Translations under genes and position numbers: made by a program
The notes under the pieces: generated by a model
What the model was told of the DNA's origin: nothing
The model's input: the letters and a program-made list of their open reading frames with translations, nothing else
Database searches by the model: none
Part shown: positions 10,325-20,903 of the stretch, piece by piece
Layout of the letters: each line of letters starts with the position of its first letter
Position numbering within the stretch: position 1 is the first letter of the stretch
Assembly: GCA_902591185.1 (NCBI GenBank)
Contig: CACIZU010000002.1
Coordinates: forward strand, 1 to 64,000
Direction of reading: 5' to 3'
Origin: an uncultured Pelagibacteraceae bacterium
GTDB taxonomy: Bacteria; Pseudomonadota; Alphaproteobacteria; Pelagibacterales; Pelagibacteraceae
Length of the DNA stretch: 64,000 bases

Positions 10325-10397
10325 AATCTTCCTATACATCCCTAAATATTTCCTGTTAAAATTAAAATATATAAATAACGATATAGGGGAAAAATAT

Positions 10398-11402
10398 ATG
10401 AAAAAAATAATTACATCTCTATCAAGTGCTTTATTGATCTTAGCAGCATCTTTATCTTTAACTGGTGTTGCAAAATCAGCAGAGTTCTTCACGATAGGAA
10501 CTGGAGGTCCTACTGGTGTATACTTCCAAACTGGTAACGCTATTTGTAAAATGTTACACAAATCAGCAATTGCTAAAGAACATGGAAGAAAAAAGGGTAT
10601 AGATAAAGCGTACAGATGTACTGCACCATCAACTGGTGGATCTAACTACAACATCGGTCAAATTGCAGCTGGAGAATTTCAATTTGGCGTTGCTCAATCT
10701 GACTGGCAATTTCATGCTGTAAATGGATCTAGTAAATGGGAAGGAAAACAGTTTAAAGGTTTAAGAGCTGTATTTTCTGTTCACAATGAACCTTTTCAAA
10801 TTTGGGCAAGAAAAAAAGCAAATATTAAAGATTTTGCAGGCTTAAAAGGAAAAGTTGTTAATATTGGTAATCCTGGTTCTGGACAAAGAGGAACTATGGA
10901 AGAACTTATGAAAGCAAAAGGTGTTGATAATAGTTTCTTTAAATCAACTACTGAATTAACTTCATCCGAACAAGTGAAAGCTTTATGTGATGGAAAAATA
11001 GATGCTTTTGGTTATTCTGTAGGATTTCCAAATGGTGCTATGGAGCAAGCAGCAACTTGTGCAGCAAAAGCTTCACCTATTAATTTAACAGGATCTGAAG
11101 TTCAAGGTTTGATTGATGGTGCTGATTATTATGCAAAAGCTGTAATACCGGCTGGTACTTACACAGGACAGAAAAAAGATGCTACTACTTTTGGTGTTAA
11201 GGCTACTGTTGTAACAAGTAATGCAGTTGAAGCTGATCTTGTTTATTTAGTAGTAAAAGCAGTATTTGAAAACTTTGATGATTTTAGAAAACAACATCCT
11301 GCTTTTGCTCCTTTGAAAAAGGAAGATATGATTGCTGATGGTTTGTCAGCTCCTTTACACGAGGGTGCTAAAAGATATTACAAAGAAGCTGGATTAATGT
11401 AA
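10398..11402 (+). CDS. TAXI-family TRAP transporter solute-binding protein
   Basis: signal peptide, 'FFTIGTGGPTGVYFQTGNAICKML', downstream fused TRAP permease. Confidence 0.9.
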   Translation: MKKIITSLSSALLILAASLSLTGVAKSAEFFTIGTGGPTGVYFQTGNAICKMLHKSAIAKEHGRKKGIDKAYRCTAPSTGGSNYNIGQIAAGEFQFGVAQSDWQFHAVNGSSKWEGKQFKGLRAVFSVHNEPFQIWARKKANIKDFAGLKGKVVNIGNPGSGQRGTMEELMKAKGVDNSFFKSTTELTSSEQVKALCDGKIDAFGYSVGFPNGAMEQAATCAAKASPINLTGSEVQGLIDGADYYAKAVIPAGTYTGQKKDATTFGVKATVVTSNAVEADLVYLVVKAVFENFDDFRKQHPAFAPLKKEDMIADGLSAPLHEGAKRYYKEAGLM

Positions 11403-11423
11403 TCTGATTACTTAATTAAATTA

Positions 11424-11454
11424 AAAGGCCTGATTTTTATCGGGCCTTTTTTTT
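11424..11454 (+). terminator. Intrinsic terminator/attenuator between TAXI binding protein and TRAP permease genes
   Basis: AAAGGCCTGA-TTTTTA-TCGGGCCTTT followed by T run. Confidence 0.85.
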
Positions 11455-11476
11455 ATAATAGAGTATCTTTTTTATA

Positions 11477-13798
11477 ATGAATCAAAGTATCAATGAAAAA
11501 ATAAAAAGTAAGATTAATGAAGATTTATCACCAACAAGAAATCTTACAGGATTACATTTAAAAATTGTTGCAGCAATTGCAATAATTTGGTCATTATTTC
11601 AACTTTGGTATGCTTCACCATTTCCTTTTATGCTTAATGTTGGAATGTTTAAAGGGCTTCCAGCTAGAGCTATTCATTTAGGTTTTGCTCTAACTTTAGC
11701 ATTTTTGATTTATCCGATTTCTAAGGGAAAAAAAATTTCTATTTTTGATATTTTAATTAGTTTTATTGCAGCTTTTTCATGTCTTTATATTTATTTTTTT
11801 TATGATCAACTTGTTGATAGAGGAGGTGTGCTCTTAAATATTACAATTGGGGAAAATTTTATAATACCTGTTGAATTAATTATTGGTAGTTGTGGTATTT
11901 TAATTTTACTTGAGGCAACTAGAAGAGCAATAGGTTTACCATTAGTTATTATTGCAGTTTGTTTTTTATTATTTTCTTATTATGGAAGGTATGCTCCAGA
12001 AATAATTTCACATGGAGGGCTTTCACTAAATAGATTAGTTGGTTTTCAATGGCTAGATCAAGAAGCTATATTTGGTATTCCTATTGGTGTATCAGTAGAT
12101 TTTATTTTTTTATTTGTTTTATTTGGTGCACTTTTAGAAACAGCAGGAGGTGGAAAATATTTTTTAGATTTAGCTTTTGCAATGGTTGGAAAAATGAGAG
12201 GAGGACCTGCAAAGGCAGCAATTTTAGGTTCTGGTATGACGGGTTTAATTTCAGGATCTTCAATAGCAAATACAGTAACAACTGGAACTTTTACTATTCC
12301 AATAATGAAAAAAACTGGTTTTTCTAAAGAAAAAGCAGGAGCAATAGAAGTTTCATCTTCAGTAAATGGTCAGATTATGCCACCAGTTATGGGAGCTGCT
12401 GCATTTGTTATGGCAAGTTTTATTGGTGTAACCTATTTTGAAGTTGTTAAACATGCTTTTTTGCCAGCAATAATATCTTATATCGCATTATTTTATATTT
12501 CACATCTTGAAGCTTTAAAATTAAATTTAAAAGGAATGGATGATTCAGATGTTCCTAATTTAAAAAAAACATTTTTATCAGGAGTTCATTTCTTAATTCC
12601 AATTTTTGTTTTGATATATATGTTAGTTTATTTAAGGTTTACAGCTTCTTATTCTATTTTTTATGCAACTGTTTCATTAATTTTTGTAAATTTAATTTAT
12701 TTATTGATAAAAGATTCTAATTCAAAAGATGCTCTTAAAGCTTGGTTTAATCAAACCATAGTTGGTTTTGAAAAAGGTGCATTAAATATGGTTGGTGTAG
12801 GAATAGCAATAGCCACAGCAGGTATCATTGTAGGAGCCGTAGGATCTACAGGCTTAAGTACAAATTTAATTATAGTTATAGAGTCTATTGCAAAAGATAA
12901 TGTTACAATATTATTATTTTTAACGATTATTTTATGTTTGCTTTTAGGAATGGGTTTACCAACAACTGCAAATTATGTTGTTGTTGCTTCATTGATGGCA
13001 ACAGTTTTAGTTGATGTTGGAAATGCTTCTGGTTTTATTTTTCCAATTATAGCAGTTCATTTGTTTGTTTTTTATTTTGGTCTAATGGCTGATGTAACTC
13101 CTCCAGTAGGTCTTGCATCCTATGCGGCGGCGGCTATTTCGGGTGGAGATCCTCTTAAGACTGGTTTTCAAGCTTTTTGGTATAGTTTAAGGACTGGAAT
13201 TCTTCCAATTGTATTTTTATTTAATCATGAATTGTTACTAATAGGTATTGAAAATATTTGGCATGGATTAATTGTAATTACAACTTCGTTATTAGGTATA
13301 CTTGTATTCACGTCGGCGACTCAAGGATGGTTTATTAATAGATTAAGATGGTACGAAATAATAGTTTTTCTTATAATTTCTATTTCTTTACTATCTCCTG
13401 ATTTTGTTCTTAATAAATTTTATCCAAAATATAATTATAAAGATATTAACGAAATTAATCTTGTTAAATTAGATCCTAGTAAAGAAGTACGTTTTAAAAT
13501 TACACGACCTAGTCCATATGGAGAAAGATATAAATTATTTATAATTGATAAAAATACTTTTGAATCCGAGTATGATATAGAAGAATATGGAATGAATTTA
13601 GTAAAACAAGATAATAGAATAGTTGTTGATACTTTAAAATGGAATGGAAAAGCTAAAAAAAGTGGATTTGAAATGGGTGATTATATAAGTGAATTTAAAA
13701 TAGAAAATTCAAATAGACCGAATAAAAGAATTATTTATCCAATAGCAATTTTATTATTAATCATATTTGGTTATTTAAACTATAAAAGAAAAATTTAA
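11477..13798 (+). CDS. TRAP transporter fused permease, with C-terminal DUF3394-like tail
   Basis: 'GKMRGGPAKAAILGSGMTGLISGSSIANTVTTGTFTIPIMKKTGFSKEKAGAIE' and many TM segments. Confidence 0.9.
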   Translation: MNQSINEKIKSKINEDLSPTRNLTGLHLKIVAAIAIIWSLFQLWYASPFPFMLNVGMFKGLPARAIHLGFALTLAFLIYPISKGKKISIFDILISFIAAFSCLYIYFFYDQLVDRGGVLLNITIGENFIIPVELIIGSCGILILLEATRRAIGLPLVIIAVCFLLFSYYGRYAPEIISHGGLSLNRLVGFQWLDQEAIFGIPIGVSVDFIFLFVLFGALLETAGGGKYFLDLAFAMVGKMRGGPAKAAILGSGMTGLISGSSIANTVTTGTFTIPIMKKTGFSKEKAGAIEVSSSVNGQIMPPVMGAAAFVMASFIGVTYFEVVKHAFLPAIISYIALFYISHLEALKLNLKGMDDSDVPNLKKTFLSGVHFLIPIFVLIYMLVYLRFTASYSIFYATVSLIFVNLIYLLIKDSNSKDALKAWFNQTIVGFEKGALNMVGVGIAIATAGIIVGAVGSTGLSTNLIIVIESIAKDNVTILLFLTIILCLLLGMGLPTTANYVVVASLMATVLVDVGNASGFIFPIIAVHLFVFYFGLMADVTPPVGLASYAAAAISGGDPLKTGFQAFWYSLRTGILPIVFLFNHELLLIGIENIWHGLIVITTSLLGILVFTSATQGWFINRLRWYEIIVFLIISISLLSPDFVLNKFYPKYNYKDINEINLVKLDPSKEVRFKITRPSPYGERYKLFIIDKNTFESEYDIEEYGMNLVKQDNRIVVDTLKWNGKAKKSGFEMGDYISEFKIENSNRPNKRIIYPIAILLLIIFGYLNYKRKI

Positions 13799-14829
13799 TC
13801 TACAAATGTTCTATTAAATTGATTTGAAACTCTAACAAATGTAGTGCATTTGCTTAATTGTTTTAGTGATGGAGCCCCTACATAAGTGCAACTACTTCTA
13901 ATGCCACCAAGAATATTTGAAATAGTATCTTTTATTTTACCTCTATATTTTACTCTTACAGCTCTTCCTTCACTACTTCTGTAATCAGAAAGTCCTCCAT
14001 AGTGTTTCTTATTGGCAACCATAGAGCTTGATCCATAAAATTCTATATATTTACTTCCATTTGATTTTACAATTTTACCTTTACCTTCATCGTGTCCAGC
14101 AAGCATTCCTCCAAGCATTACAAAATCTGCTCCACCACCAAATGCTTTTGAAACATCACCAGGACATGTACAACCACCATCAGCTATAATATGAGCACCA
14201 AGACCATGTGCAGCATCAGCGCATTCCATAACAGCACTTAATTGAGGATAACCAACTCCAGTTTGAATTCTAGTTGTACAAACACTTCCTGGTCCAATAC
14301 CAACTTTTACAATATCAGCTCCACTTAAAACTAATTCTTGGGCCATATCAGCAGTAACAACATTTCCTGCAATTATAGTTTTAGTTGGATATTTTTCTCT
14401 AACAGATTTTACAAATTTACTAAAATGTTCTGAATAACCGTTTGCAACATCTATACAAATGAAATTAAAAAAATTAAATTCTTTTAATACTTTGTTTAGA
14501 TTATCAAAATCTTCTTTTTTGATACCAATACTTAAGGCTAGATTTTTATAAATTGGTCTAATTTTTTTGAATTGTTTTAATTTTTTAACATCATGTTGTT
14601 TCGTTAAACAGGTAATCATTCCAAACTCAGATAGTTTTTCAGCTATACCTAACTCACCTACGCCATCCATATTAGCCGCCATAATTGGTATTCCTGACCA
14701 TTCATTATTACTATATTTGAAACGATAGGTTCTCATTAAGTTTACTTCTTTACGACTTGCTAAAGTACTTCGTTTAGGTCTGAACAAAACATCAGAGTAA
14801 TCTAATTTTAAGTCTTCTTCTATTCTCAT
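13795..14829 (-). CDS. guaC: GMP reductase
   Basis: 'LDYSDVLFRPKRSTL', 'AGNVVTADMAQELVLSGADIVKVGIGPGSVCTTR', short GMPR-type IMPDH/GMPR fold. Confidence 0.88.
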   Translation of the reverse strand: MRIEEDLKLDYSDVLFRPKRSTLASRKEVNLMRTYRFKYSNNEWSGIPIMAANMDGVGELGIAEKLSEFGMITCLTKQHDVKKLKQFKKIRPIYKNLALSIGIKKEDFDNLNKVLKEFNFFNFICIDVANGYSEHFSKFVKSVREKYPTKTIIAGNVVTADMAQELVLSGADIVKVGIGPGSVCTTRIQTGVGYPQLSAVMECADAAHGLGAHIIADGGCTCPGDVSKAFGGGADFVMLGGMLAGHDEGKGKIVKSNGSKYIEFYGSSSMVANKKHYGGLSDYRSSEGRAVRVKYRGKIKDTISNILGGIRSSCTYVGAPSLKQLSKCTTFVRVSNQFNRTFVD

Positions 14830-14921
14830 TAAGTTTATTTGATCTGAAATTTATGAATATATCAAACAAATATATTGGTTGTGGATAACTTTTAATTAAT
14901 CATAAAAATTGGATATTTTAA

Positions 14922-15347
14922 TTACTTACCAGAGCCTAATTTGGAGGGTTTTGTTGTTAAAATTTTCCATACCCCTGATCCTGAGCTAATAATTTTACCA
15001 TTACATTTTAATTCGCAAAATAAAAAAATAAGAGTATTTGTTTTTTTCAAAATTTTAGTAAATCCAGTTATTTCATCACCTGCTTTAGATGCACCTATAA
15101 ATTTTAAGTCTAAAGAAATAGTTACACATTGTGTATTATTTGCCGATCTATAAGCCGCAGTCCCTGCTCCAGCATCAATTAAAGCAGATAAATAACCACC
15201 ATGAGTTATCCCAGCAGCATTTAAATGATTTTCATTAATTATAGATTTAAACTCATATTCTGTTTCTGATATTGTTCTAAATAAAACACCACCATTGTGC
15301 TTCATAAAGCCTGGATTAATACTTATTTGTTCAAATTCGGCATTCAT
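14922..15347 (-). CDS. PaaI-type hotdog-fold thioesterase
   Basis: 'AAGITHGGYLSALIDAGAGTAAYR' hotdog motif. Confidence 0.85.
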   Translation of the reverse strand: MNAEFEQISINPGFMKHNGGVLFRTISETEYEFKSIINENHLNAAGITHGGYLSALIDAGAGTAAYRSANNTQCVTISLDLKFIGASKAGDEITGFTKILKKTNTLIFLFCELKCNGKIISSGSGVWKILTTKPSKLGSGK

Positions 15348-15466
15348 ATTTTTTTATAATACAAAAGTTAAAATTAATAAAACTATTAAAACAATTATAA
15401 AAAAAAATATAACTGATTTTTGTAACGAAACTTTAAATAACCAATCTAACATTCTACTATCCTTTT

Positions 15467-15543
15467 TGGTGGACCGCCCAGAACTCGAATCTGGAATCTC
15501 CCGGTTCGTAGCCGAGCGCCTTATCCAATTTGGCCAGCGGTCC
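15467..15543 (-). tRNA. tRNA-Arg (anticodon ACG)
   Basis: reverse complement GGACCGC...GCGGTCC-A-CCA; anticodon loop CTACGAA. Confidence 0.95.
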
Positions 15544-15703
15544 CTATTTATTTAATTTCTTAAACACACTAAAGTTACTGTATTTTTTGAATTTATTAAC
15601 AATTTTTGTTCAATTAAATACAGGTTTGCATAAAAAGTCTTATTAATGTGCTAATATAACATTAAATATACTTTTTTTTAGGTATATAAATCGTTTTAAA
15701 ATA

Positions 15704-18700
15704 ATGAGTAAAAAATTACTTGTCCCAGATATTGGAGATTTTGAGAAAGTTGAAGTTATTGAAATTCTTGTAAAACAAGGTGATCAAATAAATATAAACG
15801 ATCCAGTAGTCACAATCGAAAGTGATAAATCCAGCGTCGAAGTTCCTTCAATAATTTCTGGTAAAATTGAGTCTATAGCAGTCAAAGTTGGTGACAAAGT
15901 TTCTAAGGGTGATTTACTTTTAAATCTCAATTCATCTGATAAGATTTTAGAAGAGAAACCAATTCCTAAAGATACTGAAAATATTATTAAGCAAGCTGAA
16001 TCCTCAATGGCAAAAAAAAAAGTGGAAATTATAGCTTCTCAAAAACTAGCACAACAAAAAGAACAATCAATTATTGAAGTAACTAAAAGTGGTGATATTG
16101 ATCCTCTAGAAACTCAAGATTGGTTAGAATCTTTATCTGCGGTTATTTCAAAAGATGGCAACCAAAGAGCTCATTTTTTAATTAAAGAATTAATTAATAA
16201 AGCATATCGTGAAGGTGCAAATATTCCTTATACTCAAAACACTCCTTACATAAATACAATTCCACCTGAAGCAGAAGTAAAATCAAATGGAGATCAAAAT
16301 ATTGAAAGAAGAATTAGATCTTTAATTAGATGGAATGCAGCTGCAATGGTAGTAAGAGCAAATAAGAAATTCCCTGAATTAGGTGGACACATAGGTACAT
16401 TTGCATCAGCTGCCACTTTATATGATGTTGGGATGAATCATTTTTGGAGAGCAAAGAATAATAAATTTGGTGGAGATTTAGTTTACTTTCAAGGTCACAG
16501 TGCTCCAGGCATGTATGCTAGAGCATTTTTAGAAGGAAGATTAAACGAAAAACAATTAGATAGTTTTAGACAAGAAGTAAAACCAGGTGGACTTTCTTCT
16601 TATCCACATCCATGGTTGATGCCTAAATTTTGGCAATTCCCAACAGTCTCAATGGGCTTAGGTCCTATGCTTGCTATTTATCAAGCAAGATACATGAAAT
16701 ATTTAATAAATAGAGGACTTATAAAAGATGAAGGTCGAAAAGTTTGGGCATTTTTAGGTGATGGAGAAATGGATGAGCCTGAGTCAATGGGTGCAATTGG
16801 GTTAGCAGCTAGAGAAAAATTAGATAACTTAATATTTGTTATTAATTGTAATTTACAGAGATTAGATGGTCCTGTGAGAGGAAATGGAAAAATTATTCAA
16901 GAATTAGAAGGTAGCTTTCGAGGAGCGGGCTGGAATGTAATAAAAGTAATTTGGGGTTCTTATTGGGATTCATTGATTGCTAACGATAAAACTGGTCATT
17001 TAGTGAAAATTATGAATGAAACCGTTGATGGTGAATATCAAGCTATGAAAGCAAGAGATGGAGCTTATGTTAGAGAGAAGTTTTTTGGTAAATATTCTGA
17101 AACACAAGAATTAGTCTCTAGTTTATCAGATAAGGATATTTGGCGGTTAAATAGAGGAGGTCACGATCCTCATAAAGTTTATGCCGCTTATGACAAAGCT
17201 TCAAAAAATCAAGGAAGTCCAACAGTTATAATTGCAAAAACTATTAAGGGTTATGGTATGGGAAAATCTGGAGAGAGTGTAAATACTACTCACCAAACAA
17301 AAAAATTAGATGTTAATGATTTGATATATTACAGAGATCGTTTTGATTTACCATTAACCGATGAACAAGTTAGAAATATTGAATATTTTAAACCTGATGA
17401 TAAATCACCTGAGATTAAATATTTAAAAGAGAGAAGATTAAATTTAGGTGGCTTTATACCTGAAAGAACAACTTACGCAAAACCAATTAAGGCTCCATCA
17501 AAAGAAATTTTTGATTTTATGAAAGTATCTACTGGTAAAAAAGAAATGTCTACTACAATGGCAATGGTAAGGATGTTTACTAATTTATTAAGAGATAAAA
17601 ATATTTCACCACGATTAGTTCCAATAATTCCAGATGAAGCAAGAACATTTGGTATGGAAGGATTTTTTCAAAAAATGGGAATATATGCTCATGAAGGTCA
17701 AAAATATGAACCTGAAGATGCAGCTCAGTTAACTTCTTATCGTGAAGATAAAAGTGGTCAAGTATTAGAAGAAGGAATCAATGAAGCTGGTGCAATGTCA
17801 TCTTGGATTGCAGCTGCTACAGCATATACAAATCATGATATAGAAATGATACCGATTTATATTTTTTATTCCATGTTTGGTTTTCAAAGAATAGGAGATT
17901 TTGCATGGGCGGCAGGTGATAGCCAAGCAAGAGGTTTTTTAATTGGCGCTACAGCAGGAAGAACAACTCTTGCTGGAGAAGGGCTACAACACCAAGATGG
18001 TCATAGTCATTTAATAGCGTCAACAATACCTAATTGTGTAAGTTATGATCCAACTTTCCATTATGAGCTAGCGGTAATTTTTAGAGAAGGCATGAGAAGA
18101 ATGCATGAAAAGAAAGAAAATGTTTTTTATTACATTACGACAATGAATGAAAACTACTCGCATCCTGGTATGCCAAAAGATAAACATTGTGAAGAAGGCA
18201 TTCTTAAAGGAATGTATAAAATTAGAGAATTTAATAAGTTTAAAAAAACAACAATTCAACTTTTAGGCTCAGGTACAATATTGCGTGAAATGATATCTGC
18301 AGCCGAAGTTCTTCAAAACGAATATGAAATAGATAGTGAAATTTGGAGTGTAACTAGCTTTAATGAGTTGAGAAAAGATGGAATGGAAGTTGAAAGATAT
18401 AATCTTTTAAATCCAGATAAAGAAAAAAAAATTTCATACGTTGAAAAATGTTTAGGAAAATCCGAAGGACCAATAATGGCAGCCTCTGATTATATGAGAA
18501 TGAATTCTGATCAAATTAGACCATATACGAATAAAAGTTTTTATTCTCTTGGAACAGATGGTTTTGGAAGAAGTGATACTAGAAAAAAACTTAGAAAATT
18601 TTTTGAGGTAGATAAAGAACATTTTGTTACATATAGTTTAAGTATATTAGCTAAAGAACAGCTTATAGCTTCAAAATATGCGAAAGCAGCCATAAAAAAA

Positions 18701-18742
18701 TATAATATAGACGGCAATAAACCAATGCCGACCAAACTTTAA
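15704..18742 (+). CDS. aceE: Pyruvate dehydrogenase E1 (homodimeric AceE type) with N-terminal lipoyl domain
   Basis: N-terminus 'LLVPDIGDFEKVEVIEILVKQGD...TIESDKSSVEVPS' lipoyl domain; then 'RIRSLIRWNAAAMVVRANKKFPELGGHIGTFASAATLYDVGMNHFW' AceE. Confidence 0.93.
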   Translation: MSKKLLVPDIGDFEKVEVIEILVKQGDQININDPVVTIESDKSSVEVPSIISGKIESIAVKVGDKVSKGDLLLNLNSSDKILEEKPIPKDTENIIKQAESSMAKKKVEIIASQKLAQQKEQSIIEVTKSGDIDPLETQDWLESLSAVISKDGNQRAHFLIKELINKAYREGANIPYTQNTPYINTIPPEAEVKSNGDQNIERRIRSLIRWNAAAMVVRANKKFPELGGHIGTFASAATLYDVGMNHFWRAKNNKFGGDLVYFQGHSAPGMYARAFLEGRLNEKQLDSFRQEVKPGGLSSYPHPWLMPKFWQFPTVSMGLGPMLAIYQARYMKYLINRGLIKDEGRKVWAFLGDGEMDEPESMGAIGLAAREKLDNLIFVINCNLQRLDGPVRGNGKIIQELEGSFRGAGWNVIKVIWGSYWDSLIANDKTGHLVKIMNETVDGEYQAMKARDGAYVREKFFGKYSETQELVSSLSDKDIWRLNRGGHDPHKVYAAYDKASKNQGSPTVIIAKTIKGYGMGKSGESVNTTHQTKKLDVNDLIYYRDRFDLPLTDEQVRNIEYFKPDDKSPEIKYLKERRLNLGGFIPERTTYAKPIKAPSKEIFDFMKVSTGKKEMSTTMAMVRMFTNLLRDKNISPRLVPIIPDEARTFGMEGFFQKMGIYAHEGQKYEPEDAAQLTSYREDKSGQVLEEGINEAGAMSSWIAAATAYTNHDIEMIPIYIFYSMFGFQRIGDFAWAAGDSQARGFLIGATAGRTTLAGEGLQHQDGHSHLIASTIPNCVSYDPTFHYELAVIFREGMRRMHEKKENVFYYITTMNENYSHPGMPKDKHCEEGILKGMYKIREFNKFKKTTIQLLGSGTILREMISAAEVLQNEYEIDSEIWSVTSFNELRKDGMEVERYNLLNPDKEKKISYVEKCLGKSEGPIMAASDYMRMNSDQIRPYTNKSFYSLGTDGFGRSDTRKKLRKFFEVDKEHFVTYSLSILAKEQLIASKYAKAAIKKYNIDGNKPMPTKL

Positions 18743-18743
18743 A

Positions 18744-20003
18744 ATGTCAGATCAAGAGATTAAAGTACCAAATATAGGTCAATTTAAAGACGTTGAGGTT
18801 ATTGAGGTTTTAGTTTCAAATGATCAATTAGTATCAAAAAACGATCCTTTGATTACCATCGAAAGTGACAAATCTAGTGTTGAAATACCAGCTACATTTG
18901 GAGGAAAAGTTAAATCAATAATTGTTAAGGTGGGAGATAAAGTTTCAGAAGGAGATGTAATATTAATTCTAGAGAGCAATTTAGCATCTAAACAAGAAGT
19001 TAAAGAAGAGGATAAAATTATCGAACAGTCAAAAAAAGTTGAAATAAAAATACCAGAAAATACAAAAACTATAAAAAAAGAAAAAAAAAACAACGATATT
19101 GTATCTGCAAGCCCTAAAGTTCGTAAATTTGCAAGAGAGCTAGGTGCAGATATAAATCAGGTTTTAGGAAGCCAGGATGGTGGAAGAATTATTGAGGATG
19201 ATATTAAAAACTTCATATCTTCTAAAATAAATAATAAGTCAAAAGTTAAAGAAAAATTACCAAAGAAAATACAAAGTGAGTTTGAGCATGCTGATTTTGG
19301 TGAAATTGAAGTAAAGAATATACCAAGGGTAAAAAAATTAGCTTCAAATTATTTGGTTAATTCTTGGACAACAATTCCTCATGTAACAAATCATGATGAA
19401 GCAGATATTACAGAAATGGAAAGTTTTAGAAGTTCTTTAACAGATATTTATACAGGAGAAAAAATGAAAATTACTCCGTTAGCATTTATTGTTAAAGCAT
19501 TAGTTGCCTCATTAAAAAAATTTCCTAACTTCAATTCATCTATAGATGATATTGAAAATGGAAAAATGACAGTTAAAAAATATTATCATATTGGAATAGC
19601 AGTAGATACTCCAAATGGTTTAATGGTTCCAAAAATTAGAAATGCTAATAATAAAAAAATATCACTGCTTAGTAAGGAACTTAGAGAAGTTAGCGAACTT
19701 TGCAGAAATCTTAAAATTGATAAAAAAGAATTGTTTGGAGGATCTATGACAATTACTAGTTTAGGTGGAATTGGTGGATCATTTTTTACTCCAATAATAA
19801 ATTATCCTGAAGTTGCAATTTTAGGAATTGGTAAGTCGCAAAAAAAACAAATTTTTATAAATGGAAAATTTCAAACAAGAACTATGTTGCCAATTTCGTT
19901 ATCTTATGATCATAGAATTATTGATGGTGCTGAAGCTACAAGATTTAATAATGATATAAAAGAAAACTTGGGTAAGAATTTTGCCTACAAGTTAGCTGTC
20001 TAA
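18744..20003 (+). CDS. aceF: Dihydrolipoyl acetyltransferase (PDH E2)
   Basis: lipoyl domain 'TIESDKSSVEIPA', E1/E3-binding 'ASPKVRKFARELGADINQVLGS', catalytic 'LSYDHRIIDGAEATRF'. Confidence 0.93.
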   Translation: MSDQEIKVPNIGQFKDVEVIEVLVSNDQLVSKNDPLITIESDKSSVEIPATFGGKVKSIIVKVGDKVSEGDVILILESNLASKQEVKEEDKIIEQSKKVEIKIPENTKTIKKEKKNNDIVSASPKVRKFARELGADINQVLGSQDGGRIIEDDIKNFISSKINNKSKVKEKLPKKIQSEFEHADFGEIEVKNIPRVKKLASNYLVNSWTTIPHVTNHDEADITEMESFRSSLTDIYTGEKMKITPLAFIVKALVASLKKFPNFNSSIDDIENGKMTVKKYYHIGIAVDTPNGLMVPKIRNANNKKISLLSKELREVSELCRNLKIDKKELFGGSMTITSLGGIGGSFFTPIINYPEVAILGIGKSQKKQIFINGKFQTRTMLPISLSYDHRIIDGAEATRFNNDIKENLGKNFAYKLAV

Positions 20004-20009
20004 AAAATT

Positions 20010-20903
20010 ATGTCAAAAACTACTTCATTATTAAGTGCACTTTTGTGTACTTTTATTTGGGGAACTACTTTTATAGCTCAAGATACAGGCATGGATAACA
20101 TTGGCCCATTTACATTTAATGCAGTTAGATTTTTTATTGGGTTTTTAGCTATTACTCCTTTGGTTTTTCTATTTGAATTAAAAAAATTTAAATCAGAATT
20201 TAAATCAGACATTAAATCATTCTCTAATCTTTCATTTTTAATAGGGTTATCACTCTTTTTAGGTTCAGCTTTACAGCAAGTAGCACTTCTTTATACAGAT
20301 GTTGCTAATGCTGCCTTTTTTACAATTTTTTATGTTCCTATGGTTCCTATAATAATTTTTTTATTTAGACGAAGATCAATTCATTGGAGCGTATGGCCTT
20401 CCGTAGTTTTATGTTTAATTGGAGGGTATTTACTAACAAATTTTCAAAATGCAACAGTTAGACTTGGAGATAGCTTGGTAGTTCTAGGAGCTTTATTTTG
20501 GAGTACACATATTATTTTTACCGGTATCATTATAAAAAAATATGATCTTCCTTTAACGCTTGGCGCAATTCAAACACTTATTGTTTCTTTATTTTCTTTT
20601 ATAATTGGTTTGATTTATGAAGAGTTTATTTATGTAGATATTCTAAAGGAAATTGATTCTATTTTATATGCTGGACTTTTATCTGGAGGTTTTGCATTTG
20701 TTTTACAAATTTATGCTCAAAAAAATATAACCCCAGCCCCTGCAGCAATAATTTTTTCATTAGAAGGAGTATTTGCAACAATTGCAGCTTGGTACCTTTT
20801 GAACCAAATTTTAAATATTAATAATTTACTTGGATGTTTCTTTATCTTATCTGGTGTTTTGTTGTCACAACTATTACCTTTGGTTAAAAAAAGATATTCT
20901 TAA
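20010..20903 (+). CDS. EamA/DMT-family transporter
   Basis: 10-TM pattern, 'LLCTFIWGTTFIAQDTGMDNIGPFTFNAVRF'. Confidence 0.88.
   Translation: MSKTTSLLSALLCTFIWGTTFIAQDTGMDNIGPFTFNAVRFFIGFLAITPLVFLFELKKFKSEFKSDIKSFSNLSFLIGLSLFLGSALQQVALLYTDVANAAFFTIFYVPMVPIIIFLFRRRSIHWSVWPSVVLCLIGGYLLTNFQNATVRLGDSLVVLGALFWSTHIIFTGIIIKKYDLPLTLGAIQTLIVSLFSFIIGLIYEEFIYVDILKEIDSILYAGLLSGGFAFVLQIYAQKNITPAPAAIIFSLEGVFATIAAWYLLNQILNINNLLGCFFILSGVLLSQLLPLVKKRYS

Noticed and set aside
12049-12327. Alternative-frame ORF in TRAP permease
   Set aside because: Low-complexity F/W/R-rich frame inside a well-supported gene.
14880-14888. Perfect DnaA-box sequence (TTATCCACA on minus strand) upstream of guaC
   Set aside because: Only one seen; in an AT-rich 64-kb window about one such 9-mer is expected by chance, with no clustered boxes or dnaA/dnaN context.
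15295-15555. ORF-track 86-aa ORF on + strand
   Set aside because: C-terminal part ('VDRPELESGISRFVAERLIQFGQRS') is antisense translation of tRNA-Arg; overlaps the thioesterase gene.
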